From Myxocyprinus asiaticus (taxonomy: Eukaryota > Chordata > Actinopteri > Cypriniformes > Catostomidae), in assembly GCF_019703515.2 (NCBI RefSeq), contig NC_059351.1, positions 18,631,501-18,695,500 on the forward strand: DNA of 64,000 nucleotides, given 5' to 3'. Positions 47,164 to 58,862 of the stretch are shown here, piece after piece (positions within the stretch are counted from its first letter, which is position 1; each line of letters begins with the position of its first letter). The position numbers and the translations under genes are program-made. Under the pieces are notes generated by a model. The model had not been told where the DNA came from. It worked only from the letters and a program-made list of their open reading frames with translations, and ran no database searches.

Positions 47164-47243
47164 CCTTATCCCTCTCCTCGGCTGATAAGCCTGATTGGGG
47201 GCCAGCCATGTGGACTCACAGCCCCGCCCTCCTCCTCGTCACA
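47164..47243 (-). mobile_element. Inverted fragment of the same Gypsy LTR
   Basis: On the minus strand, TGTGACGAGGAGGAGGGCGG to GAGGAGAGGGATAAGG matches the 5' part of the LTR at 46720-46800 in opposite orientation. It joins the palindrome directly, so the block is LTR, primer site, hairpin, inverted LTR fragment. Confidence 0.75.
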
Positions 47244-47249
47244 CAGGTC

Positions 47250-47630
47250 TGGACAGTATAGGACAGAGGAAGCGGAAATGTAACATATGGGGCGAAATGA
47301 CACTGTGTGTGTGACATTCGTTCCAGCGCATTTTGTTAGGGTTAGTGCCATTCGATCCTTTGCTTTATTTGCACTTGCCGGATGGGGATTGTCAGTAACT
47401 GGCAGAATAAGGTCGATGTCAAGATACGGGAACATTCGGTAGCAACATCTCAACTTCCAGTGTGTAATGGGGTTAGTAAATATTTAAAAAAAGTTGAGAC
47501 AGGGCAATTTAGAATTAATAACAATCTGATGAGTTGAAAAAACAAGCTGATGTGAAACAGGTGATGTTAAACAGGTGAGGCAATTGAGTTATAATACTGT
47601 ATGTAAGGAGCCTCCAAAAAAAGCCTATTC
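47250..47630. other. Unassigned sequence between Gypsy and Tc1 relics
   Basis: No gene seen. Text such as AAAGTTGAGACAGGGCAA near 47492 may be the outer part of the Tc1-like element that follows. Confidence 0.35.
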
Positions 47631-47639
47631 CTTTAAGAG

Positions 47640-48110
47640 CACGGATGGGTCGAGGCTTGCCAATTTGCCAGCAGATACGTCAGCAAATAATCCAGTGCTT
47701 TGAGAACAATGTTTCCAAAAGACAAATTGGAAGGATTTTGGCCATTTCAACTTCTACAGTGCACAATATACAGTAGTTAAAAGATTCAAGGAATCCCGTC
47801 AAATCTCGGTGTGCAAAGGGCATGGCCAAAAACCACTCCTGAATGCACGTGATCTCCGAAATCCTCATGTATCACTGAAACCGTCAAGCATCTGTAATGT
47901 ATTGTACTGTATATCATGATATGGACATGGAATACTTTGGTAAGCGTTTATCAGTCAATGCCATTGCATCCACAGATGCAAGTTAAGGCTTTACTATGCA
48001 AAGCAGAAGCCATACATCAACACTGTCCAGAAGCTTCACTGACTTCTCTGTGCTCGGTCTCATCTAATATGGAAAATAGAACAGTGGAATCGTGTTTTGT
48101 GGTCCAATGA
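47640..48110 (+). pseudogene. Tc1-like transposase relic
   Basis: Plus-strand text reads, across several frames, as a Tc1 transposase: a helix-turn-helix segment near 47690-47770 (NNVSKRQIGRILAISTSTVHNI), then a region with GMAKNH and NARDLRNPH-like residues near 47820-47870, then CKLRLYYAKQKPYINTVQK near 47970-48030 and a WNRVLWSNDN segment near 48085. Stops and shifts are frequent, and the catalytic DDE part after WSND is absent. Inactive. Confidence 0.7.
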
Positions 48111-50690
48111 TAATAATATTTTATTCCATTGCAACCTAAAACACATTTTACTGAGATATTGCGTGCTTTGTTTATCATCAACCCTTTCGTTTAGATCTAT
48201 ATTTATATTAATCTACATCTCATATCTGTTTACATCTGTTTATGTGGGATTATTCAAGTGTCCACCACACATTAATGTAAAAAGCAGTCTCCAGGCAGGC
48301 TGTACCCACAAAATAGCCTAACTATAATGGAACATCATTAATTATTTGTTTATCTTTTTTTTTCAGCCCCACCGCACAATGTATATCCCCAAGTAATGTT
48401 CGATTCATTTAAGCATGGAAACAAATATAAGCTTCCACAACAATAACAGAAAAGATATCGTCTATTTAAAAGATATTGATATAAAGTGGCTGGTGCTGCC
48501 ACAGGACTACGGTTGGATACTGTTGGCTGTAAATACATTCTCTGAAAATCTAAATGCATTATGGAAACTTTATTTCTCAAGTGAATTTTCATGTTTTAAG
48601 GCCATAATATTATTTTTACTGAAAAACAATATCAAGATACTGATTAAGAATTGAATTTTTGCAGTGTATATTTCTGAGAAAACAGCATCAACTAAAAAAT
48701 GACTTCAAAACACAATGCTGTAGTAAAAAATTTCTGATAGTTTATAGTCTCCTACCAAACTCCACCAAAACATGACAGAGTTTGTTTGTCCCAAAGTCAC
48801 TCCCTTTTCTCAAGTTACTACTCCGATCAAGCACTTTCATACACTGTAGCCAAGAGTTTTTGAGGATTGGGTTTAACATCTCTATCTCTCATTTGGGAAT
48901 ATTGCGGAATAATTCCTTTTGGCTTGGACGATTGATTAATTGATTAGTTGCAAGATACCACAGTTCACATTCTACAATTCATCTAGTGTCAGTCGAATCT
49001 CTTGCCAAAACGAAATCTGAAAGCGCAACATGTCATCAGTGTGGAATACTCACAGTCACATTCCATCTGTAAGTTTGATCATACGTGCAAATAGTACAAA
49101 CCTTCTCAATTCTTTTCTGTTAGACAGCAATGAGATTAAATGTAGAGTCTCCTGCTTCTCAGATGTTTCTCCTGAGAAAAAGACCCCACAATAATCTCCA
49201 ATGTGTCTCCTCTTGAGTTTCACAAGAGATCTTCAACATTCATTTTATAGCTCTATAATCTTACTGTATGTCGACAAATTACTTATTTGTGTCTTCTAGG
49301 GGATTTTATGAGAAACATCCGAGAAAAAGTTGATACTTTAAGGTGAAGCGTGCAATTTCTGTGCCACTAGCGTCACCAATTGGATTCGCAAAATTAATGA
49401 TTGAAAGTTTTCCTGAATACTCTTGTCTGCCATTGGTCAGACTAAAACAGGTAGCCCCGCCCCAAATTTACGGCATTGGTTGAGCCAGAAGTAGCCATAT
49501 TGGACCTCTGAAACATATCAATGTTTTGAAAAGTTACTCAGGATGTCAAATTACCAATGGATTACTGATACTTTGAACATTAAACTGAGATATAAGAAAG
49601 TATTATAAAATACAAAAAAATTACACATCTTTTTCTCCACACATTTATGTCTCCTGAGCTAAGAAAGAGCAACCTCTGAGCAATAAACCTGCTCCCTGGG
49701 TTGATACGTCTTGTTTGCTATAAAGAATAATTGTAATGCTTTATAATGCATCATGTTTTTCTACTCAAGCATGATTCTGTTGATTCTGACTTTTCCAAAT
49801 TCTGATGACTAAATCTCCCAGCGTCTGTGCCAGATTGTGGCTCTTCTTGGGGCTCACAAGCTCGGGTAAACATGAGCTTGGCCCTGGAGGAGTGCTGGTG
49901 GTCTACAGCAGTGGGCAATCTGCCAATGAACCCGGTCAAGGGCTTTATCCAAATCTCACTAAACATCCCGTCTATGGGCCAATAGAGTGAGAGGGAAAAG
50001 CAAAAATCAGCTCGCTGACTTTCTGCCCTGGGTGTAAAACCCAGTTCACTCAGTCCAAGAGCTTGTGAAGCGTTCTGGAATGCTGCTTTTGGCTCCAGTT
50101 TTTGGAGACGTGAAGCTGAGATATCATCACACCTCATTCCATTCCATACCTCCATCCTTAAAGTCTGGGAGTCAGGTTTCCTCTCTTTTTGTGTTATCAT
50201 GCAGAAACGTGCTGCATCAGGACTGAAGCCTTCAAAAGCTTCTTGAAAGAGAGATTGAGTGAGAAATTTTAAGAGTTCTAATATGTGTGTAAATAGAGTG
50301 ATACAGAGAGAATTTTTTTTGGAAAGAATTTAAAAGGAAGTTTCCTAATGTTTTTGTCTAGATGCTAGTAAATATAAGAAACTAATAGTTCCAAAACCTA
50401 GTGAGCCTAGTTTTAGCTACAGGGCTCCAGACTAAGGTTGTTTTCAGACCTGTAGCTCATTTGATTTGTTTTGAAAGAGGGGCAAATTTTTTTTTCAATG
50501 TTGCATTTTCTTTTTGATTCGGTTCGCGTTCACAAGGCAACATTTCAAAATGGACCAAAACTGTGTTCATAAAATTCACATGTGTAACGTCTGAGTGTGA
50601 TTGCCGGGTTCGTATATGCCTACACAAACTGAACTAATGGAGAAAATGCACCAGGTTCAACAACATATGCTCCAAACGAGCCAGGTGAAT
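48110..50690. other. Mostly unassigned; repeat fragment at 49330-49510
   Basis: The phrase AAGGTGAAGCGTGCAATTTC at 49340, followed by GCCACTAGCGTCACC, resembles a common cyprinid DNA repeat end. The 149-codon minus frame at 50200-49751 has no recognised domain and no splice context. The rest shows no gene or structure that I can name. Confidence 0.35.
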
Positions 50691-50694
50691 GGCC

Positions 50695-51447
50695 AGCAGA
50701 ATAGCTTCTCAGAATGCACAACACGTCGAACCTTGAAGCGAATGGGCTACAACAGCTGAAGACCATGCCGGGTTCCAGTTCTGTCTGCCAAGAACAGAAA
50801 GCTGAGGCTGCAGTGGACCTACCATCTGCATGTCACAGCAGAAATCGAGATTCGTCAGACCAGACAATGCTTTTACAATTGTCTACCATCCAGTTTTGAT
50901 GAGCCTGTGCCCACTGCAGCCTCAGTTTCCTGTTCTTAGCTAGAAGGGTCTTCTGTTGCTGTAGCCCATCCGCCTCAATGTTCAACGTGTTTTATGTTCG
51001 GAAATGCTTTTCTGCATAGCACTGTTGAAACGTGTGGTTATTTGGGTTACTGTCACCTTTCTGTCAGCTTGGACCTGTCTGACCATTCTCCTCTGACCTC
51101 TGTCATTAACAAGCCGTTTTCACCCACAGAACTGCCGCTCGCTGGATGTTTTTTGTTTTGGCACCACTCTCTATACACTCTAGATGCTGTTGTACACGAA
51201 AATCCCAGGTGATCAGCAGTTACTGAAATACTCAAACCAGCCTGTCTGGCACCAATCACGCCATGGTCTAAATCACTGAAATAATTTTTTTCTCCCCATT
51301 CTGATGTTTGATGTGAACATTAACTGAAGCTCCTGAACCGTATTTGCATGATTTTATACACTACACTGCTGCCACATGATTAGCTGATTAGATAATCACA
51401 TGAATAAGTAGGTGTACAGGTGTACCTAATAAAGCGGTCAGTGAGTG
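50695..51447 (-). pseudogene. Tc1-like transposon with an inverted internal tail
   Basis: The minus strand begins at 51447 with a terminal sequence CACTCACTGACCGCTTTATT, then a transposase N-terminus (GARQAGLSISVTADHLGFS, TTASRVYREW) and continues to about 50823 with frameshifts. At 50695-50822 the same family appears in plus orientation (CTCAGAATGCACAACACGTC, AACAGAAAGCTGAGGCTGCA), and this is the inverted copy of 50905-51020. The far terminal repeat is missing. Two opposed fragments, or an inverted duplication, produced a foldback. Confidence 0.75.
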
Positions 51448-51749
51448 TTTATATGATGTATATACAGTACATATACTGTATGTATATTTATATATGTGTA
51501 AGGCATACAAACCATTGAATTACTGAAAAATAATGCACACCCCGAGATGGTAATGTGGCCAAACGTGCAGCGGGTCGGAGTCAATTATTACACTTATACC
51601 ACGGTTACCACACCTTAAGACATCGTTCAGGGTTTTATATCAAGGCGTTTTTTAGTGTTCGTTCCTAAAATGCTCCTGTGGGAGGAACTACTTTCTTCCG
51701 CCACAGATTCAGCATCTTGCTTTAATACAGTCCGAGCCAGAGGATTGTG

Positions 51750-51912
51750 TGGCGCCATGCAAGGGTCGGACGTGTGAACGGTGAGCTCTGCACTCTTTGC
51801 TAGTTTTTTTATGTCATAAACGGGTGAGATTCAATACACTCTGATTCTTGACTGTTCATGGAAGATAATATGTCAAAGAATTCAAAATCCTCGGGCTCTG
51901 GAGACATTAAAA
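51750..51912 (+). mobile_element. L1 5' fragment: leader and first codons of ORF1
   Basis: Shares with the larger L1 at 53290-53490 the phrases GACGTGTGA...GAGCTCTGC and CAAAATCCTCGGGCTCTGGA followed by GACATTAAAAGA. It has the ORF1 start (ATG at 51870) and about 14 codons, then stops at about 51912, where unrelated sequence begins. A 5' end without the rest is unusual, since LINE insertions normally lose 5' ends. Confidence 0.7.
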
Positions 51913-52139
51913 GACTCAAAAGAGTTCAAAACAGTGTTACTATGAATGCAAACTTTAATACAGTGAAAAAGACACTCTATTAGCATAACATAAATATATA
52001 TAAATAAATAAAAATTTCCAACATTCTTTTGAATGTCCATGTACTTAAATAAAATATTTGATGCCATGAGTGTACCTTCATTTACTATTACTATTATTTT
52101 GAATGGCCATGGAAAATGAAGCAATGTGATAACAATTTT

Positions 52140-52385
52140 ACCTGGTCGCAAAAAGTAGTCTGTTAATTTACCTGATGAACTTTCACCTTTTGCTGAACCT
52201 TTATGCTTCGCAGAGCTACTGTGTGCTTCTAAATCACTTGCACCTTTATTAGCAACTGACACATAAATGCCAGCTTTACATGTCATACATTCTGCTTCCC
52301 ACGGATCTCGACCTGGACGAAAGCATAGGAATTTTTTGTGCAAATCTTGTGTAAATTTGCACTTTCGTTTGGGTATTGTTTCCAC
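52140..52385 (-). pseudogene. Zinc-finger (BED/hAT-type) N-terminal fragment
   Basis: The minus frame opens METIPKRKCKFTQDLHKKFL and carries ECMTCKAGIYVSVANKGASD with LEAHSSSAKHKGS, a C-x2-C...H-x5-H finger as in N-terminal DNA-binding fingers of hAT-derived proteins. It then reads GKLTDYFLRPG and loses similarity. There is no catalytic domain nearby. It could be one exon of a domesticated gene, but no matching exons are seen in the window. Confidence 0.5.
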
Positions 52386-52389
52386 TCAG

Positions 52390-53275
52390 CTGTCATTTGC
52401 TGCTACTGTCAAGCAACTGTTTGATACCGAACACAACAGCGCTTCGCGAATTTGGCCAATAGTTGCTGCAAGCTTCTTACAATCGACAAATTTTCTCTGT
52501 AGTTAACTTGGTTCCAAGCACGTACACAGGGGGTGGCTACAGTGGCCCGGGCAACTGCCCCTTTGCTCACATGGGCTGAGGTGCCCCTCTGGGTGAAATA
52601 TAGACTATAGACCGACATTTATTAAATTATCAAATGATTAGTAACGTACACATCTGAAATTATGTGATTGTATTGTTGTGTTTTTGTATATAAAATCTCG
52701 CTGTATGTTTTGGACTCGTTTACAACGGCTATTAGATAATCGGGTCTACCAGACCTTCCTTATCATTTATCAGTCAAATATTTATCTGTTAGCACATATG
52801 CCATTGAACTTCTTCAAATAATGCCTTAAAAATTTCAGTTCTAAATTACCTTTATTTACTTTAAACAAGTCATCGAACATGCCTCTACAAGTGATAAAAC
52901 ATAACTCACAGAAACTTTTCTATTAATTTATTATCAAATAGTAGTGTAGCCTACTAGCTCACCTTTTGCTGCACTACCATGTTCGCGTAGCACATCCTCG
53001 TGCTCTCTGGCAATGTGACACGTACGATTCCAAAAGGAATATTTGCTCATTCTCACAGTCTCACCACACTCCCTTTCGATTTCCTTGTTCGTAACTTGGA
53101 TTTATACTTTGCATTTATTTAGGCTATTAGATTTGCAACTTCACTAAAACAATGTTAAAGCTCCACAACCTCAGGCCTATTGCTTATTTCGCAGATTCCC
53201 AAACCAGCATATCACGAAGAGCATTCTGGGTTGAGCGAGCGGCACTGAGCAGACTGAGCAAACGGAGGGGAATCT
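52390..53275. other. Unassigned, with a possible second finger remnant
   Basis: Around 52975-53050 the minus strand reads SFWNRTCHIAREHEDVLREH, again a His/Cys-rich stretch, perhaps from the same transposon family as 52140-52385. No other gene or repeat is recognised. Confidence 0.35.
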
Positions 53276-53433
53276 TCAAAAAGGTGCTCTCCGGGGGTCA
53301 TGTGACGGCATGCAAGAAGCAGACGTGTGAGCGACGAGCTCTGCGCACTTTGCTAAATTTTCAATTATTTATAATAGTTATAATCTGGTGAATTTGATAC
53401 ACCCAGTTACACAATTGCTCTTTGATGCAAAAC

Positions 53434-54264
53434 ATGGCAAAGAAGTCAAAATCCTCGGGCTCTGGAGACATTAAAAGACACTTACATGTTCAGGATGAAA
53501 GCCCCGACAAGCCTACAGACCGGGGACTTGATTTGGATGGCGCGGCGGGAGAAGGAATCCAGTGTCAGTTGTCCAACATGTCGGTGATGTTGACGAAGAT
53601 TCTTGCTGACTTGGAGGATCTCGCTGTAATACGTCGATCGATTATGGCGATGGAAATAAAATTCTCTGAGTTAGTTACAAGAGTGACTGATGTTGAGAGA
53701 TGAATCCATTTTCTGGAATTTACCACTAATCCGCCCGCGACCAAAGTTGATTTGGAACATCTCCTTGAAAAGCTTGAAGATCTTGAGAATAGAAGCCGCA
53801 GGAATAACGTTCGAATTGTTGGAATTCCTGAGCATGAGGAGGGCAGAGATATAGTGAAATTCCTAGACGAGTTTTTCCCGAGTCTGCTTGACATAACAGA
53901 CCACAAGCTGGAAATCGAGCGAGCTCACAGAGTCCCAGCTCACAGATTTGCTGAGGGAGACAGGCCCCGACCAATTCTGGCCAGATTTCTGAGATCATCT
54001 GATAAAGATCTTGTGTTGCGCCAGGCGAGGAGCAAAGGGAAGCTTTCTTGGAAGAATCATAATATTTTCTTGTTCCCGGACTTTGCGAACTCGACAAGAG
54101 AGAAACGCGATCGGTTCAAGGAATGTAAGAAACACTTACATCGGCGAAAGGTCTCGTTTGCTCTGATGTTTCCAGCCAAACTGAGAATAGAAACGAAGGT
54201 CGGTTGCAAAGTATTTATATGTCCCAATCAGGCAATGTCTTTTATAGAATCAATGGCTGAGTAA
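53434..54264 (+). pseudogene. L1 ORF1 (RNA-binding chaperone), one premature stop
   Basis: Starts at ATG 53434 (MAKKSKSSGSGDIKRHLHVQ); an alternative ATG lies 9 nt upstream. An N-terminal variable region leads to a coiled-coil-like part (SVMLTKILADLEDLAVIRRS, LEHLLEKLEDLENRSRRNNV). The RRM-like core follows with RIVGIPEHEEG, then a C-terminal domain with IERAHRVPA, RPRPILARFL and KVSFALMFPAKLRIET. A TGA at 53701-53703 interrupts the same frame, so the protein is cut after about 89 residues. Length (277 codons) and order fit L1-type ORF1p, a trimeric RNA-binding protein that packages L1 RNA. Without the stop the frame is otherwise open. Confidence 0.9.
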
Positions 54265-55213
54265 AGCATTGAATGTTTCTCATGTGAGTGGGTCAACTCA
54301 CTGTACTTACTCTTGAGGAAGCTGGGCGACATTTTGGGTTTTTTGCATTGGCTCTTCCGTGCGGCTGGAGCTTGTTTTGTGAATAACACTTTTCCTTAAA
54401 GAAACTTTTGCATTGATGAAAGATTAATTTTGCATTGAAGTTCCCTGCCAGTTTGAGAGTTGACACTAAGGATGATCGCAAAATATCTACATGCTCACAC
54501 AAAGGATGTCTTTTATAAAGTTGACGGATTGTGTAAGTCATGGTATATATCTTTATGCGGCCTCCAAGTGAATTGACTCGACCATCCGGGGAACCGGGAT
54601 GCCAGTTTTGTTTCTTTTTGTGTTGGCTCCGCCTAGCGGCTGGAGCTTGTTCTGTTGAATAACACTCCTTTGGAACAGCTGTGGATTAATCTGTTCGTTC
54701 TTCGTGCTTATTCCTCCTGCTGGCTGTAGATTGTTTTGTTGAGTTTTTTTTACGGGACATTGGAATGATTACGACATCCGTTGAACTCATAACAGCTGGC
54801 TCACTGAACATTAATTTGTCTGTCTGAGGAATCTGAACGGTTTTATATCCGCTGGAATTTGTTTTGTGGAAGATCACACCTTTCTGTGTATGAATCCACA
54901 CATTCTTTGTGTTCATTCTTCCTATTGACTGGGTTTATTTTACAAAGTATTTTCTGTTATGTAATTTGTGAGGCAAAATTGAGCAATCTGATGGCAAAGT
55001 TGTCGTGGGCTCTCATGGGCGTTCATGGACCTTTTGAATTTAATGGGATTGTCGCCAGTTGGCGCTGTCGTGTGTGGGGTTAATGTGCACGTTTTGTCTT
55101 TTTTCTGTTTGCTTTGTTCGGGGGGAAGTTCGGGGTTTGTTTGTTTCACTAATGGTGAATGTGGTCTGTATAATTTTGTTTTTGACACAATTTATTTTTT
55201 CTACTATATCAAA
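54265..55213 (+). other. L1 inter-ORF spacer with repeated segments
   Basis: A spacer of about 950 bp, long for an L1. GGCTGGAGCTTGTTTTGTG (54362) recurs as GGCTGGAGCTTGTTCTGTTG (54639) and more loosely near 54720. It contains a degraded second copy of the ORF1 3' end (listed separately). No independent gene is seen. Confidence 0.7.
54415..54535 (+). repeat. Duplicated, decayed 3' end of L1 ORF1
   Basis: Reads KINFALKFPASLRVDTKDDR and KISTCSHKGCLL before a stop, parallel to KVSFALMFPAKLRIETKVGC and KVFICPNQAMSF at the end of the real ORF1 (54150-54250). The copies differ at many residues, so the duplication is old. Confidence 0.75.
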
Positions 55214-58200
55214 ATGTCAAATGTTAATATGAGTGTACTATCTCTCTCCACATGGAATGTAAATGGGTTGGGGCACCCCATAAAAAGAAGGAAGGTTGTT
55301 ACTTTTCTTAAACGTAACAAATATGATATAGTGTTTCTTCAAGAAACACATCTCTCCCCGCAGGAAGCTGAAAAATTTGGGAAGATATGGGGTAGACATG
55401 TTTTTTTTTAGTGCTGGCTCAAGTAAGAGCAAGGGAGTCATTATATTGGTAAATAAACATCTACAATTCAAATGTCTCAAACAGACTAAAGATAAATTAG
55501 GGAGAATCATTATTGTTTTAGCAGAAATTCAAGGGCAAAGGTTGATTTTAGCTAATATTTACGCACCTAACGCTGATGATCAGGGCTTTTTTATAGATCT
55601 TGAAGGGATGCTGCAAGCCGCTGGCACCCCTCATGATATAATATTGGGAGGAGACTTTAATCTTTTGATGGATTCAGTCCTTGATCACAGTGAAGCAGAA
55701 GTGTGTAAACCCCCTAGAGCAACAGTGACGCTTCACAGGATGTGTAAAAATCTTGGTCTTTCGGATATTTGGAGACTTTTGAACCCATGTGGTAGGGACT
55801 ATACCTTTTTTTCATCAGTCCATAAAATTTATTCTAGAATAGATTTTTTTTATTTTTATATCCAAATCCCTCATTTTATCTGTTGTTGATTGCTCAATTG
55901 GAAACATTTTAGTCTCAGATCCTGCCCTGGTGAGTTTAGAGGTGATGCCACATATAGAGAAAAAGAAATCATATAGTTGGTGCCTTAATGTATCCCTTCT
56001 GCAAAATCCTGATTTCCGACAAATGTTAAAGACTGAAATCAATGTTTATATGGAGACCAACTGGTCCTCAGTATCCTCTGTGGGCGTGGCTTGGGAGGCA
56101 CTTAAGGTGGTTCTTAGGGGTCGGATCATACAGTATGCCTCATTCATCAAAAAATCCAAAGCATGAGAACTTGTGGAGTTGGAAGGAAGTATTAAAAGTG
56201 CCGAGGCAGAGCTGAAGTCAGCTGATGGCCTCAGAGAATTGACCCGATTGAAATATAGATATAATACTATTTTGTTGCAGAAAGTGGAGTTTTGGTTATT
56301 CAGGGCAAGACAGTCATACTTTGAGTCGGGTGACAAAGCAGGGAAGCTTTTGGCTAGATATATAAAGCAGAGAGAGTCTTTTTCTATCATTCCCTCAGTG
56401 AAATCTGCTGGTGGTGAAATATTTACCTCAGCCATTGATATTGATAATGCCTTTAAAGAATTCTATATTGATATTTATAGTTCCACGTCTTCCTCTACTG
56501 ATGAAGATATTAGAAACTTTGTGGAACCATTAGATCTTCCTAAACTGACGATTGAGCAAAAAAACTCTCTTGATTCTGAGATTACCTTGGAGGAGCTTGA
56601 TGAGGTAATTAAGTCCCTACCTACTGGCAAGGCTCCGGGGCCAGATGGTTTTGCCGCAGAATTTTTTAGATCTTATGCTACAGAACTGGCTCCACTTTTG
56701 TTAGAAGTTTATACTGAATCATTAAAGAATGGAAAGCTTCCACCAACCATGACACAAGCCCGGATCAGTCTGATTCTTAAAAAGGACAAAGATCCAAGCG
56801 AGTGTAAAAGTTACCATCCAATCTCTCTGATCCAACTAGATGTAAAAACATTGTCAAAAATGTTGGCTAACCGATTAAGTAAAGTTATGACATCTCTTAT
56901 ACATATAGATCAGGTGGGGTTTATTCGGGGTCGCAACTCTTCTGATAACATCAGGCGTCTCATCAATATCATGTGGTCAGTAGCGAATGATCAATCTTTG
57001 ATCGCTGCCGTCTCACTTGATGCCGAAAAGGCGTTTGATATGGTAGAATGGGTTTATCTTTTTAAGATTTTGGAAATGTATGGGTTTAGGAGTACATTTA
57101 TTGGTTGGATTAAGTTACTTTATAGACACCCTGTAGCAGCGGTACAAACAAATGGATTAATTTCAGAATATTTTACTCTGAATAGGGGCACTCGGCAGGG
57201 CTGCCCTCTTTCCCCATTATTGTTCTGTCTTGCCCTGGAACCATTAGCAGCCGCGATAATAAAGGAGGATGATTTTCCAGGGGTGACAGCGGGAGGTGTG
57301 GCGCATAAGCTTCTGCTTTACGCAGATGACATTTTATTATTTGTCTCTGAACCTACTAGATCTATGCCTTGCCTCCACAGAATTATTAATTCCTTTTCCA
57401 AGTTCTCAGGATACAAAGTCAGTTGGTCTAAATCCGAAGCTTTGGTGCTGACAGTGTACTGCCCAGAAATGGCTTTCCAGCCGGGCGCCTTCCAGTGGCC
57501 CAAACAGGGCATTAAGTATTTGGGGATTTTATTCCCAGCAAATTTGTCTGATTTAGTTAGAGTTAATTTTGACCCTTTAATAAAAAGGTTTTCGAGAGAT
57601 GTGGGCAGGTGGGCTTCATTACCTTTATCAATTATTGAGAAGGTTAATGTTATTAAAATGAATTGTATTCCAAAATTAGGGCAAGAAAAATAAGTTATAT
57701 AGAGATAGGGCAAGAAAAGTAAGTTCTTGCCCTATCTCGCCACTGCAAAGCATTTCGATCAAACTAGCCAGAGAGGTTAAGTCGCACCCCATTATTTTGC
57801 ATTTGCACTCGATATGGACAACAGTGTCCAGAGTGTTTAATTCAGATATTTATTTAAATGCAGCCTCGAGCATATGGCTGAACCCTAAACTATGTATTAA
57901 TAAGTCCCCTTTTTGTTGGTCAGATTGGATTGTGAGGGGGTTAATACACTTGGTGACCTATATGAGGGTGGAGTATTGAGACCTTTTGAAAATTTGGTTC
58001 AACATTTTGTCATTCCCAGATCTCAGTTTTATAAGTATTTACAGCTTTGCCACCTACTCTGCACTGTTTTTGGGAGTGGCACGCACCCCCTTAAAGCGGC
58101 AGGTGTTTTGGGAGAGGTGATTGATGCTTTTGGAAAAGGCCATGAAGCATCAGTGTATTACTCCCTACTAATTCAGAGTCTGGGGGATGGAGCCTTGACT

Positions 58201-58806
58201 TCTCTCAAGAGAGTATGGGAAAAAGATTTGAATTTGGTATTGGAGGATGGAGTGTGGACTAAGATTCTTAAAAATGTCAAGTCTGTATCTAGAGATGCAA
58301 GGGTTCACCTTATGCAATTTAAGATTTTACATAGATTTTATTGGATCCCCTCTAGATTATATAGGCTTGGTCTTAAAGACACACCCACTTGCTGGCGATG
58401 CCAATCAGAAGTTGGAGACACTACCCATGTCTTTTGGGGGTGTGTTAAAATCCAAGAATTTTGGTTGAGGGTTTGGAGTTATTTGTGTGATGTTTTGAAC
58501 ATTCAGGTTTTGCTTTGTCCCAGACTCTGTATTTTGGGTGATGGGGCGGTCATGCATTTAGGGGATAATCACATAAAAAATTGGCTTCTGACCAGTCTCA
58601 TGATCGGCAGGCAAGTCATTTTAAGGGGTTGGAAGTCAAGTGGAGCACCCTCTTTTTTGGAGTGGTGTGTGGAAATGGGGAGGGTAGCTGCATTTGGAGA
58701 AGCGGTAAGTAGAAGGCTGGGGTTTAGGGACTTATCTGTTAAAAAATGGGGCAAATATTTAGTTTTTTTGGGGGACTCTTGGGGAGGGGATGTGGAGAGT
58801 GTAATT
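55214..58806 (+). pseudogene. L1 ORF2: endonuclease, reverse transcriptase, C-terminal zinc knuckle
   Basis: Starts MSNVNMSVLSLSTWNVNGLG at 55214. Endonuclease motifs: WNVNGLG, FLQETHLS, ANIYAPN, GGDFNLLMD, SRIDFF. Frameshifts occur in T runs near 55400 and 55848, and an in-frame TGA lies at 56164-56166. The longest frame, 56173-57693, holds the RT: GKAPGPDGFAAEFF, SYHPISLIQLD, GFIRGRNSSDNIRRL, SLDAEKAFDMVEW, RGTRQGCPLSPLLFCLALEP and LLYADDILLF (catalytic YADD at 57319-57330). A 254-bp deletion with filler DNA follows at 57678-57720. The C-terminus (57913-58806) has CWRCQSEVGDTTHVFWGC, the cysteine/histidine knuckle. ORF2p would nick DNA and copy L1 RNA at the nick. This copy cannot encode it. 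Confidence 0.92.
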
Positions 58807-58862
58807 TAGTTTAATCATGTATGCTTATTATTATTTTATTTATTTATTTATGTGTATATATG

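Noticed and set aside
49751..50200. 149-codon minus-strand frame as a host gene
   Set aside because: No recognised motif; overlapping frame on the other strand; single open block without exon borders.
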